Assembly (NCBI GenBank): GCA_963715045.1
Contig: CAVQRC010000003.1
Location: 124,001-188,000 of the forward strand
Source of the DNA: CAVQRC01 sp963715045
GTDB taxonomy: Bacteria > Planctomycetota > Planctomycetia > Pirellulales > Lacipirellulaceae
Length of the DNA: 64,000 nt
Direction of reading: 5' to 3'
Made by a program: the position numbers and the translations under genes. The notes beneath the pieces are model-generated. The model was not told the DNA's origin. It did no database searches and saw only the letters and a program-made list of their open reading frames with translations. Below are positions 10,049 through 20,249 of this stretch, piece after piece. Numbering within the stretch: the first letter of the stretch is position 1; each line of letters opens with the position of its first letter.

Positions 10049-11429
10049 ATGTCTCGACCGAATTGTACGCCCGCTACCTTCCGACTCACGTTCGCGTGCA
10101 ACGTGACGATGGCCTGCCTCATGACGACGCAGGTTGGTGCTCAATCGCGTCACAACCCCGAGGCAGCACCGATTGCCTACACAGCGGCGACGAGTGTTTC
10201 CGATGTCGACTCGTCAGGCTGGCGTGCCTATTGCGATGCGTGCGGAATTCCGTGCCCCTCGGTGGCTCCGTGCCCCTCGGTGGCACCGTCGGATCTCTAT
10301 CCGCCGGCCGAGGGCATGCCGCCCGGAGCAGTCGGCGGCGAAGGTACCCAGGGGATGACGCCGCCGCCCGGTGGTGCCGTCGACTTCAGCAGCCCGGGCA
10401 CGGCGAGCGGATTGACCGCCGGCGGCCTGGCCGCGACGGGAGGCCCCTCTTCGGCGATTCCCAGCATGATCGGCGACTTCTTCGGGGGCGGTTACAACTA
10501 TATCCCGTTCGGCGGTGCCACGGTCGCGGCAGCCGGCGGCGATCGTATTCTCAAGTTTGCGGAGAACAACAGCCCGTTTCCCACGGATCGCGTGTTCTTC
10601 AACTATCACCACTTCAACAATGCGGTCACGGACGTGCGAGGCGACGTTCGAAGCCTAGACCGTTTCACATTCGGCGTCGAGAAGACTTTCATCGATGGTT
10701 TGTTCTCGTTCGAATTGCGGGTTCCGTTTGCGAGCACCGTGGCGGCGACCCAGGACGTCGACAACCCCGACACGACCGCAGTCGAATTCGGCAATCTGGG
10801 TCTGGCAGTCAAGGCGGTACTCTACGAAGACACGTACAAGTCGATCGCAGGCGGACTCGGGATTGTCTTGCCGACCGGTCAGGATTCGGTCGTACTTGCG
10901 ATGAATGAACCGCAGGTGATCTTCACCAACGAGGCCGTCTATCTGCAGCCCTTCATCGGTTTCTACCAACGTCCCACCGATCGTCTGTTTCACCAGTTCT
11001 TCGCCCAGATCAACTTCGACGTGGCCGGCAATAATGTGATCCTGCCTGCCTCGACCGGGTTGACGTCGCCCGGCACGCCGCCGGTCGGCGATCGGCTGTT
11101 CGAGCAAACGCTGCTGTTCCTCGACTATTCGGTGGGTTACTGGGTCTACAACGACGAGTGGTGTCTGCGTTATCTCCGGCGGATGGCGCCGATGTTCGAG
11201 ATTCACTACACGACGTCGCTGGAAAACCTCGATCTGGGGATCTACTCGAATTCGGGGCTGTTTCAGCCGAACCTTCGCCGCGACGTGCTGAACCTGACCG
11301 GCGGGTTGTTCTTCGAACTCGGCGAGCAGTCGTCGCTCAAGACCGCGGTGGTGGTCCCGGTCCGTGAACAGCGATTCCGACCGGCTGTTCGATGCCGAGC
11401 TCGGGATTCAGTTCATCCGCCGTTATTGA
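10049..11429 (+). CDS. Outer-membrane beta-barrel-like secreted protein (late frameshift)
   Basis: About 460 residues. The ATG at 10049 is preceded by AAGGA and starts a long signal peptide (TFRLTFACNVTMACLMTTQVGAQS). A Pro/Gly-rich stretch contains an 18-base tandem duplication (10250-10285), then comes a region of alternating hydrophobic strands (FFNYHHFNN, FSFELRVPFAST, LGLAVKAVLYEDTYKSIAGG, FAQINFDVAGNN). This suggests an outer-membrane or cell-surface barrel of the kind annotated as hypothetical in many planctomycetes. Near nt 11365 one extra g shifts the frame. Reading on in the next frame gives DSDRLFDAELGIQFIRRY and a stop at 11427-11429, a typical barrel C-terminus ending in an aromatic residue. 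Without correction the ORF runs to 11500 in nonsense. The corrected end overlaps the convergent caspase gene by 17 bp. Confidence 0.7.
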
Positions 11430-14400
11430 GCGGTCTCAATACCCGGGCTGCCGACAGCGGCGCTGATTGCCGATCTCGAGTGATCGGGAACGCCACGTAG
11501 GGGAGCAGCTCCCGCGGACCGGCGGTCGGCAGTTGCGTCACGGGATCTGCGAGCGAATCGCCGGCAACCGTCCGTTGGACATACGCCACGACTTCGCTGA
11601 ATGAGCTGACGCCGTCGTGATTGCCGTCCTCGCGATCGGCCGCCCCGGCGAGAGCTTCGAGCAGTCGCCCCGCGAACCGCCCCTCAATCGCTTCCTGGTC
11701 TCCGGCCGAAGCTGTCAGCGTGAGCAGGAGATCGTCCTGGAGAAAGCGGACAGCCGCTTTGAGCTCGCGTTGGGCGAGCGGTTCGATGGCTCCGCCATGG
11801 CACGTGTCGAGGACGACGACTTTTCGGCAGGGAACCGCGGCGAAAACGGCGAGGTCGGAGAACGCCAGGCAATCGTCGAGATCTCCGGCGAGCACGTCGG
11901 CATAGTCGGCGTCGGCGGTGACGTAATAGTACTCACCAGTCTGGGGCGACTGGACGCCGTGTCCGGAGAGATAAATCACGAGCAGATCGTCGGGGGAGAC
12001 GTTGCGGGCGAGGTCGGCCGCGTACTGTCGGGTCATGTATCTGAAGGCCGGTTTGGAAACGCCCGGCCCCCGCAGCGAGTCGGTTTCGATTCGATACAGG
12101 CTCTGGGCTCGATCGCGTATGACCGCGGTCAGGTCGACCGTGCTCTGGACCGCGGTCGTGAGCCGCGGAATCTGGGCGTCGCGATAGCGATCGACACCGG
12201 CAGTGAGCAGGAACAGGCGTGGTTCGCGGGACGGTTTCCGCGGCGGCTGCGTGACCGCGATGGAGTCGCTGGCGGTGACTTCCTCATCGGTTGCGGCGAA
12301 CACCTGCAGCAGAATCTCCGGGTCGGACGGCAGCGGCATCTCCCACTCGTAAGTCAGGCGATGGCGATCGTCCTCGAACGTCCTGGCCACGAGCTTTCGT
12401 CGGGGGGCCACGATCCCATTGGCGAACGCCTTGGGCGGGACGATCCGCTGACCGGCGGCGAACGTAATCGCCGCCCTGACCGTGGCCACTCCGCCTTCGA
12501 TCGACGCGGCTGCGGATGGCGATTCGATCTTCACGGCGGGCTTGAGACGATAGGCCAGCGCGACCGGGTGCACGACGTCGGCCGGAGGCTCGAGATGTGC
12601 CAGCCGAAACGCGGCCGCCACGCTGCCAGCCTCGAGGATTTTCGACATCACGGCCGGCCGCTCGAGAATCTTGCGAAATGCCGCGGCGGGAAAGAAGTCG
12701 GGCAGCATCGCGAGGCCCCGATTAATCTGCCAGCCGAAGAGCTTGTGGCCTTCGAAGGACGCATCGTAATAGCCGTCCGGCGCCCAGTAGGCCCATTCGC
12801 CGCGGCCGTCGACAAACAACGAGGCCAGTTGTTGCCAGTACGGCACAATCTGAAACCGCCGCGGCCGTTGGCGTCCTCGGATCGACTCGAAGACGACCAG
12901 CCGGTTGTCATCGACGACGCGAAGTGCCTGGGCAATCGTCTCGGCCGTATCCGCCGCTTGCGTTCGGCCGTCGCGATCGACCCACATCAACTTGCGAATG
13001 CGGTCGCCGACGCGCAGGCCACGGAAGTACAGTGGCCCATCTTCGCGAATCGTGGCGACTTCGAGTTGGCCGCCGACCGTCTCAAACGTCGCTCCCCAGC
13101 GATGGAGTTCGGCGTCTCGCTGTTCCATTCCGGCCAGGGGCCAGATCCGAACCGTGTGGTCCTGTGAGGCCGAGGCCAGGTACCGCAGATCGCGGCTGAC
13201 GGCAAGCGACGTGACCGCCCCGCTGTGACCGCGAAAGCGACGCATCGTCCGGGCGTCGCCCCGATCTGTGGTGCGAAAAACGAGGATATTCCCACTGCTG
13301 GTGCCAATCGCGACGCCGATCGGCCGTTGCGGATCGCGGCGGTCCGGAATCCAGACCACCGCTTGCAGCGTGCCGTCGATGCCCGTGTCGATCGGAATCT
13401 CACCGCGCGGCTGATTGTTCTTGGTAAACCGATACCGAACCGCATCGGTACCGGTCAACCGGGCCGTCACGTTCCAACCTGACTGAAACCAATCCACCGG
13501 AAGCCAGTCTGCTTCGCGGAACGTCCCGATCCGGCTCAGCCGGAGCTGCTGGGGGTCGAACGCGTAGGCGTCGCTGGTTCGTTCGCCGGGACGGCCCTCT
13601 CCGCCGGAAAGAACTCGCCAGCCGATAGAAGGGTTCTGTCTTGGAGAACGCCACGCGGTTGGGTGGCACGACGAGCGAACTCGTCGACGTCGGCGCCGTA
13701 TCCACGGCGGCCGAGATCGACACGGCGTCGCGTCGGTCCGACCATGCGATCTGCTCGCCGTCCGGATCGATGGCCGTCGCGAAGACGTGATTGCTGACCG
13801 TCCACACGCCGGTTCGTCGGGGTGGGCTGCCGCTCAGGTCCCACCGCTCCACGCGTGCCGCCCGGCCGGGCTCCGCCGCGGTCCCGATCACGAGCATTGT
13901 CCCATCGCGGCTCAGCGACGCCGATAACACCGCGCCTCGCGGATCAACAACCGGCAACCGCTCGGCAGTCGCCTGAACCCCGTCAATCTTGAACACGAAT
14001 ACGTTGCCGGAACCGTCCGCTGAGACAAGTCGCTTGCCGTCCTTGCTCGCGGTGACGCTCGTGACGCGGTCGAAGTGCAACACGTCGGTATCGCGATGCC
14101 GCAGCGGCTTGCGTGTGCCGGTAGACAACTGCTGAACCTCGAGGGTCCACGTGAGCCGTTCGCCAGCGAGCCCGCGGTAGCTCGGGTACACGATCTGGTC
14201 AGCGTCGAGGAATTCGAGGGTGTCGAAAGCCCGCGCGGCGTCTAGCCGCGTTCGCAGGGCCAGGTCGTCGTGCCGTTGTTCATCCGACTCGCGTACCACG
14301 CGGGCCTGCCAGAGACCTGCCGCGTCGGGTTTCCAGAGCACGATGCGTCCGTTCTTGCTGAGAGAGGCCAGGCGATTCGGTTCACCTTCGCGGGCCGCGG

Positions 14401-15508
14401 CGAGCGAAGTGACCACACTCAAGTTGCCCCGTTCGTCATCGTTGATCACGGCTGCCAATTCACCCGAGACCGGGTCGACCAGCAGGATTTCGCCGGTCCC
14501 TCCCATCGCCCCTTCACCCGCGATTGCGACGTGCGGGCCGACTGCGGCCAGTGCCAGAATCCTTCCCCGCGTCCCCCGCTGAATCTGCCACCGGATGGTC
14601 CGTTCATAGGTCCATCTCGATTCACTCGCGTCGTCGGCCTGCTCGCGCTCCCGCCACACGATGAGCGTCTTGTCTTCGCCGGCGGTGAGCAACCGATCTC
14701 CGTCTGTCGAGAATTCCATGGCTCGAATCGGACCCGTATGTCCACGTGCTGCGAATGCGAGCCACGGGATGCCGTCCGGACTACCGGCCAGCGGGAGCTG
14801 GGGACCTTCACGCGGTTCGTCCGGTGGAACGTTATCGCCGGTGACCTCTTCGACGGGCGTTGGCAACTCCGACTCGGATGGCAGGTCGGGGGCCCCGGCC
14901 CGATCCGCTGCGGCGTTGGAGGACGGCGATTCGACGTGCGGAACCGTAGCCTGCGGTAGGGATTCATCCGGCTGAGTTTCGGAAGCAGTGCCGGGCGGAA
15001 TCGTGTCGGTTGGTGTGGTTTGGGTTGGTGTGGTTTCGGTTGGCGTGACTTCGGGTGGCGTGGTTTCGGGGGGACGGGTTGTCTGGGGTTCGTGCTGCTC
15101 GGAAACGGTTGTCTCGGGCGGTGTCTCTTCCGGGAGAAGGGCGTCTTGGGGATCGTCAGGGAAGCTTTCGTCGGGGGCAGGAATCTCCGTCTGGGCCGAC
15201 GGAATCGGAAGCACTTCCGGTGGCATTTCGACCGCCGGCGACTGCGGGAGGACGACGATTGGCGGCGGGGCGGCCAGCGCGTCAACCACATACTGCGGTA
15301 AGGCCGACTCGGCCGGGAGTTGTCGGGGCGCGACGACGTCACCCGGCAACGCGGATTCGGGGGGCAGTTCACTGCCGGTGGCCACGATCCCCGGCAGGCC
15401 AGGCAGCCCGCTTGCAGCGAGTAGTCCGATTACGATCAGCAGGCGCGGCTGGCTCACCACGACGGCCCTCCAACGGAGATCTGAGATAGCACCAGGAAGT
15501 TGAAACAT
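11413..15508 (-). CDS. WD40-repeat caspase-like (peptidase C14) protein, one frameshift
   Basis: About 1,364 residues after joining two frames. Order: N-terminal hydrophobic segment (QPRLLIVIGLLAASGLPG), a long Pro/Glu/Thr-rich linker (residues ~60-230) built on 18-base DNA repeats (PTETTPTQTTPTD), WD40 repeats from ~250 to ~800 (ARGHTGPIRAMEFSTDGDRLL, FRGHSGAVTSLAVS), a PDZ-like segment (LYFRGLRVGDRI), and a C-terminal caspase domain with YLSGHG (His) and VVLDTCHGG (Cys) as the catalytic dyad. The extended acidic pocket of arginine-specific metacaspases is not obvious. The frame changes at the aaa of 13608-13610 (one extra base); conserved sequence continues across it (RLASS / GGEGRPGERTSDAYAFDPQ). 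A GTG at 15529 is in frame, but ATG 15508 places the hydrophobic segment better. The N-terminus suggests export or membrane anchoring with the protease outside the cytoplasm. Confidence 0.85.
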
Positions 15509-15660
15509 GCGTCGTTTTCCGGAGTCCACTATGACGCGCTGATCTCACGGCCTTTAACCGTGGGATCCTGTTTGGCTCTACCAACATAGCGAAATATCAG
15601 TGTCACTGACTCTGACTCTGCCTCGTGCTCTTACTCGTACTCGACTGCAGACCGAGTGAC

Positions 15661-15739
15661 GTACGAGCACGTGGTGCGATTACGATTACGATTACGAGCA
15701 CGATTACGATTACGATTACGAGCACGAGCAGGAGCAGGA
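15661..15739. repeat. GATTAC low-complexity tandem repeat
   Basis: The 24-base unit made of three CGATTA steps and ending in CGAGCA is duplicated exactly at 15677-15700 and 15701-15724, followed by CGAGCAGGAGCA. The same GATTACGAGCAC word recurs in other spacers of this window (near 19919, 20102 inverted, 20187). It lies in the spacer before the vWA gene. Confidence 0.85.
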
Positions 15740-15886
15740 ATACGCCCCGCGCGGGGCGAGACAAAGCCACGGCCGGTGGCCGCGGCCATGACTGGCCGCC
15801 CGATACCGCAAGCGTAACGGTTTGTTTGCGTTTGCAGAACAGTAGCGTTGGCATATATTGGCGCGGGCAGCGGGCAACTCCCAGGT

Positions 15887-15907
15887 CAGGCGGGGATCCG
15901 CCGCCTG
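15887..15907 (+). promoter_or_regulatory. Hairpin upstream of vWA gene
   Basis: CAGGCGG (15887-15893) and CCGCCTG (15901-15907) form a perfect 7-bp stem around a 7-base loop, ending 53 bases before the ATG at 15961. It would lie in the 5' leader of the vWA transcript if transcription starts upstream. Its function is unknown. Confidence 0.4.
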
Positions 15908-15960
15908 CCCGCTCACGGCGGAGCCGCAGACTGCAACTTCCGGACACAACGGGGGCGACG

Positions 15961-18120
15961 ATGACGCTCGGTTCTATCTGTTTGCCGCCACGGCCGTGCA
16001 CAAAGTACGCAATCGCGGTCGGCGTGGTAACGCTGGCGGTAGAGTGGCTCGAGCCGGCTTCGTCTCACGCCCAGCCGGCCGAGGCGGCGATCTCTCAATC
16101 GGCCACGGCAGCAGGTGATGCGGCCGACAGCTCTGCGGGGCTCGCGCTGGAGTCGGTCTTCAACCCCCGCCGGGCGCCCGCCAAGCGGACGATGGGACTC
16201 TTGCAGCGAAGCTTCCTGGATCTCGTCGAGACCAGCCAGCCCAAACTGCAGATCGCGCTGGTGATCGACGGCACTGAAAGTATGGGCACCGAGATCGAGG
16301 GCGTCCGCAACACAATCACAGCTCTGATGGATGACATCGAGCTCTATAAACAGAACAACGTCACCTACCAGATCGTCGTGTACCGTGACGTGGGCGCGGC
16401 GTCGGGGGCGGTCAGTTTTCCCCTCGGGGGTAACGAACACGCATTCACGGCCGATCGCGAGGCGGTCAAACAGGCGGCCGCCACGATCAAGGCCGAGTCG
16501 GGGGCGCCCTACTTTCACGAACTGGCCGATATGGGTGTCCACGCCGCCCTCACGCAGCTTGCCTGGGCAGACGCTGACGACGTTTCGCGGTGGCTGCTCG
16601 TCATCGGAGACGCCCCTCCGTTCGATGCCGCGTTTCGTGAACCCGAGAATCAGGCCGAGCGGCATTTCGCGACCGATCAGCTCGTTGCGGTGGCGACGGC
16701 AAAGAAGATTCGGATCAATTGCATTCTCTGCCAGAGCCGTCCCGAGGATCGCCGGGCCTACGAAGCGGTGCTGGCTTCCACTCGAGACTTCATGAGCACG
16801 CTCAGCAGCCTGACCGGCGGCGTGATGCTCGACATGTCGTACGACGATATCCGCAAAGCGTTGTCGGCGGCCGGTCCCAGGCAACCGGTGCAGTTTCAAC
16901 GGGTCGGTTACATCGAACGCAGCGACATCCAACGCGTACTCGAACAGTCTGCCGCGGGACCTCTAGATCCGGACGCGCGGGTCCGCCTGGCGATCTTGCC
17001 GCACCTGCCGCTGGGCGAGATGAGCTTCGACCCAGACAATCCGGGCGTGCAGCTCGCCACCGAGTTGCGGCACCGCTTTCGCTCGATTTCCGGATTCTCC
17101 CTGCAGAGCCCGCGGATGGTGCAGCGTCGGTTCGAACTGCTGGCCGATCGAGGACTCTCAGGCGAGTCGCTGCTGCAGACGCTCGGTAAGGCCCTCCGCG
17201 TCGATTACGTCGTCTGGGGATCGCTCGATAACAAACAGGGAATCCTCGAGGCAACCACCCGAATCTACGACCGCGTCGGCGGGACGCAACTCGTCGAGGT
17301 CATCGAAGTGACCAACCCGGACCGTCCGCCGAGTGCGTTGGGAGGACAGTTGGCCGAGCAGTTGATCGCCCAGACCGTGAGTACCAATGCCGACGAACGG
17401 CTCGTCGCCCGCTTCGCGTCGCTGGAGCGAACACCGGCCACCCGCACCGCCGTGTTTCGCCAGATCGTGGATACGCCCGCGGCTCACGAACCGCTGATGG
17501 CCGGCATGGAAGCGCTCGAGCAGGCGTTGGCGTATCCCATCGGCGACGAAACCGGTAAGAAACTCCTCGCGACCGCCGCCGACCGCCTCGAGGCGGCGGC
17601 CGACGCTGATAGCGCAAATGGCCTGGCACAGTTCCTGCTCGCCAGCTGCTACTACAACCAGGCCAAAGATCTGAAGCAGCAGGGCCGCGAACAGGAAGGA
17701 AATCAAGCGATGGCCCGCTTCGCGTCCGCTTTGCGAAAGGCGTTTCAACTCCGCACCAAGCTCAATCATGCCGGACTGCAAGATGAAATCGAGGCCGATT
17801 ACTGGCTCTTGATTCGCCGCGACATCCCCAAGGCGATCGCCATCTACCGCAAACTGGCCGATGCCCAGACGCCCGAGCTGCACGCCGCCCGACGTGGTCA
17901 TTGGATGCTCGCCGGAATCTACGCCGGAGATTGGGGAGTTCCGCCCGAGTACATCGATGCCAACCAGGCCAAACAGCACCTCACGACGATCCTCGCGTTA
18001 TGGCCCGACAGTCCCGAGGCCGAGTACATCAAGAAGAATCTCCGCTGGGACGACGCCGAGCAGAAGACCCGCTTTCCCAATCTGCCTCAGGCCAACGAAA
18101 ACGTCACCGATGCGTTCTAG
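15961..18120 (+). CDS. Secreted von Willebrand factor A protein with CsgG/TolB-like and TPR regions
   Basis: About 719 residues from ATG 15961; the longer frame upstream only translates the GATTAC repeat and is rejected. A signal peptide (TKYAIAVGVVTLAVEWLEPASSHA) is followed by a vWA domain at residues ~95-310. Its MIDAS begins DGTES, with Thr replacing the first Ser of the usual DxSxS, and the domain includes WLLVIGDAPPFD. Next comes a region like the N-terminal fold of CsgG/TolB/LpoB-type proteins (LGKALRVDYVVWGSLDNKQG, then a repetitive ATTRIYDRVGGTQL strand). The C-terminus has TPR-like helices (LAQFLLASCYYNQAKDL, DIPKAIAIYRKLAD). It probably acts in the periplasm as a metal-dependent adhesion or assembly protein. 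It is divergent from the caspase gene. The domain calls are by eye; the vWA part is the firmest. Confidence 0.8.
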   Translation: MTLGSICLPPRPCTKYAIAVGVVTLAVEWLEPASSHAQPAEAAISQSATAAGDAADSSAGLALESVFNPRRAPAKRTMGLLQRSFLDLVETSQPKLQIALVIDGTESMGTEIEGVRNTITALMDDIELYKQNNVTYQIVVYRDVGAASGAVSFPLGGNEHAFTADREAVKQAAATIKAESGAPYFHELADMGVHAALTQLAWADADDVSRWLLVIGDAPPFDAAFREPENQAERHFATDQLVAVATAKKIRINCILCQSRPEDRRAYEAVLASTRDFMSTLSSLTGGVMLDMSYDDIRKALSAAGPRQPVQFQRVGYIERSDIQRVLEQSAAGPLDPDARVRLAILPHLPLGEMSFDPDNPGVQLATELRHRFRSISGFSLQSPRMVQRRFELLADRGLSGESLLQTLGKALRVDYVVWGSLDNKQGILEATTRIYDRVGGTQLVEVIEVTNPDRPPSALGGQLAEQLIAQTVSTNADERLVARFASLERTPATRTAVFRQIVDTPAAHEPLMAGMEALEQALAYPIGDETGKKLLATAADRLEAAADADSANGLAQFLLASCYYNQAKDLKQQGREQEGNQAMARFASALRKAFQLRTKLNHAGLQDEIEADYWLLIRRDIPKAIAIYRKLADAQTPELHAARRGHWMLAGIYAGDWGVPPEYIDANQAKQHLTTILALWPDSPEAEYIKKNLRWDDAEQKTRFPNLPQANENVTDAF

Positions 18121-18191
18121 AGGACGCTTCGCCTGGCTCCTACCATTAATTATCTGGCTTGCCTGAAAGCGGACTTGTGACGAAGACTCCC

Positions 18192-19463
18192 ATGATGCGT
18201 TTCAGCTCTCTTCATGTTTGGTTGCTGAGAATACGGATTGCGGTCGCAGGATTACTGTTGTGCCCCGCCGGTTTGCTCCCTGTCGAAGCGAACGAACCCG
18301 AGCGGCCGCTGATGGCGTATGTGGGGACGTTCAGCTCTCCGCTCGGAGATGTGCTGCCCACCCAGGTGGACCTGCCGCCCGGTAATGGACGCGGCATTCA
18401 TGTATTCGAGGTCGATCGTGGCAGCGGAGCCTTGACGCCGACCGGCATCTTCAAGATGGGTACGAGCCCCAGTTCCCTGGCTGTGAATGCCTCGGGAACC
18501 CGACTGTACTCGGCCAACGAGACGGATCGGGTGGGAGACCACCAGGAGGGTACGGTCAGTGCCTTTGCCATCCGTCCGAGCGATGGAGAGTTGACGCTGC
18601 TCAATACGGTCCGCTCTGGAGGCGCCGGTCCCACTTATGTAAGCATTCATCCGACAGGCCGGTTTCTACTGGTCGCCAACTACTTTGGCGGTTCCGTCGC
18701 GGTGCTGCCGATCCTGCCCGACGGTCGCTTGGGCGATGCCACGGACATCAAGCAGGATGACGGGGAGATTGGCCCGGTTCAGGCGACCAATGCACCCCCG
18801 GGCAGCTTTGCGATCAGCGGGCACGATCGGACACACGCCCACATGATTCAGGCCGATCCCTCCGGACGCTTCGTGCTGCACGCCGACCTGGGCCTGGATG
18901 AGATCCTGGTCTGGAAGTTCGACGAGCAGCAGGGCGTGTTGACTCCGAATGACCCTCCCGCAGTGTCGCTGCCACCGGGAGACGGTCCGCGGCACTTTCA
19001 TTTCCACCCTAACGGGCGGTGGTTCTATTCGATTCAGGAAGAGGGCTCGACGATCGTGTTGTTCGACTATGACGGCCGCGCAGGGAAGTTGGCCGCCCGG
19101 CAGACGATCTCGACGCTCCCGCCCGGGTTTGCGGGCAGCAATTTCTGCTCCGAGATTCTGGTCTCGGCCGACGGACGGTTCGTCTATGCGGGCAATCGGC
19201 TGCACGACAGCATCGGCATCTTTGCCGTGGGCGACGAAGGCACGCTCACGAACGTGGGGGACGAATGGACGCGAGGGAATTATCCCCGCAGTTTCGATTT
19301 CGATCCCACGGGAAAGTTCCTCTATAGCTGTAATCAGCGGGCCGACAACATCGCCGTGTTCCAGGTGAACCGGGAGACGGGCGGCCTCCGATTCACCGGG
19401 CATTACACGCCGGTAGGCAATCCCTCCTGCATTGTGTTTCTCGATCTCGCCAAGGCAGAGTGA
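18192..19463 (+). CDS. Secreted lactonase-family seven-bladed beta-propeller
   Basis: About 423 residues from ATG 18192 (a second ATG follows directly; a TTG at 18159 also reads in frame). The signal peptide (RIRIAVAGLLLCPAGLLPVEA) is followed by the Pfam Lactonase fold: LMAYVGTFSS, GIHVFEVDRGSGALTP, PSSLAVNASGTRLYSANE, HPTGRFLLVANYFGGSVAV, HAHMIQADPSGRFVL, DGPRHFHFHPNGRWFYSIQE and ADGRFVYAGNRLHDSIG, in order. The cytoplasmic member is 6-phosphogluconolactonase (Pgl of E. coli); exported planctomycete members have unknown substrates, and the signal peptide argues against a pentose-phosphate role here. The gene starts 71 bp after the vWA gene on the same strand and may be co-transcribed. Confidence 0.88.
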   Translation: MMRFSSLHVWLLRIRIAVAGLLLCPAGLLPVEANEPERPLMAYVGTFSSPLGDVLPTQVDLPPGNGRGIHVFEVDRGSGALTPTGIFKMGTSPSSLAVNASGTRLYSANETDRVGDHQEGTVSAFAIRPSDGELTLLNTVRSGGAGPTYVSIHPTGRFLLVANYFGGSVAVLPILPDGRLGDATDIKQDDGEIGPVQATNAPPGSFAISGHDRTHAHMIQADPSGRFVLHADLGLDEILVWKFDEQQGVLTPNDPPAVSLPPGDGPRHFHFHPNGRWFYSIQEEGSTIVLFDYDGRAGKLAARQTISTLPPGFAGSNFCSEILVSADGRFVYAGNRLHDSIGIFAVGDEGTLTNVGDEWTRGNYPRSFDFDPTGKFLYSCNQRADNIAVFQVNRETGGLRFTGHYTPVGNPSCIVFLDLAKAE

Positions 19464-20249
19464 AGATCAACCCGGTTGATTCAGTGTGCCTTCAGTCTGG
19501 CAGAAACAACGGTCGCGGAGATGGGCTGCCGACGTCTCATGACTCATGACCGCAAGTTCGGATTCACACTTCTTGTCGATGAGCAGAATCTCATCTCACG
19601 TTCAGCTTCCTGTCGACTAACAAAGACTGTCGCACTAAAGCTCTGTGCGTAGCCTCGGCGTCACGAGCACTCGTTGCGTTCGCAGCCGATCGAAGGCTCC
19701 GATCACGCTGAAGAAGTGAATCGCGGACACAGAGAAACGGGGCTGCATCCGGAAACAGCGAGTCGAGATCGCAGTGGAGGTGGTATCCGCGACCGTTGTT
19801 GGCGGAAGCGCGACTCGCTCATCTGCGTCGTCCGCACCTTGACGGCCCAGACGAGATCGAAACAAGGTGTTGCCCCGAGCACGCAGGTCTTCGCGGCCGG
19901 GATTCAGCGTCTCTAGTCGATTACGAGCACACGCATGTCGCGAGCACGATGCACTGTCAGCAGGAATTTCGAAGATCGACCACATTGAATGGGGCTGTTC
20001 TCTGTCGGATTCAATGATCACGCCGACGCTTTGCCAGATTCGATGGTGCGGTTGCCGTTCAGGTCGAAGATTCGTGCTCGTGATCAGTGGCGCAGCGCAG
20101 TCTCGTGCTCGTAATCATGTTGGGGGTTGATGTCAAACCGCGTTGGCCGCCGATGACGTCGATTGAGATCAAATCCATTGACGCGGCCGATTACGAGCAC
20201 CGATGCATGAGCACGACGCAGGGAATCGAGGAGGGTTCCACACACATCC
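19464..20249. other. 786-bp spacer with scattered GATTACGAGCAC words
   Basis: No supported gene; the short ORFs here have no family resemblance and no ribosome binding site. The GATTACGAGCAC word or its complement appears near 19919, 20074 (one mismatch), 20102 and 20187. A GAGGAGG lies at 20228, upstream of the next gene. Confidence 0.6.

Noticed and set aside
11617..13167. 516-residue ORF on the plus strand
   Set aside because: Antisense to the caspase domain, whose catalytic motifs are clear on the minus strand.
15661..15739. CRISPR-like array
   Set aside because: The repeated unit is a 6-base simple repeat in two 24-bp blocks without unique spacers; no cas genes.
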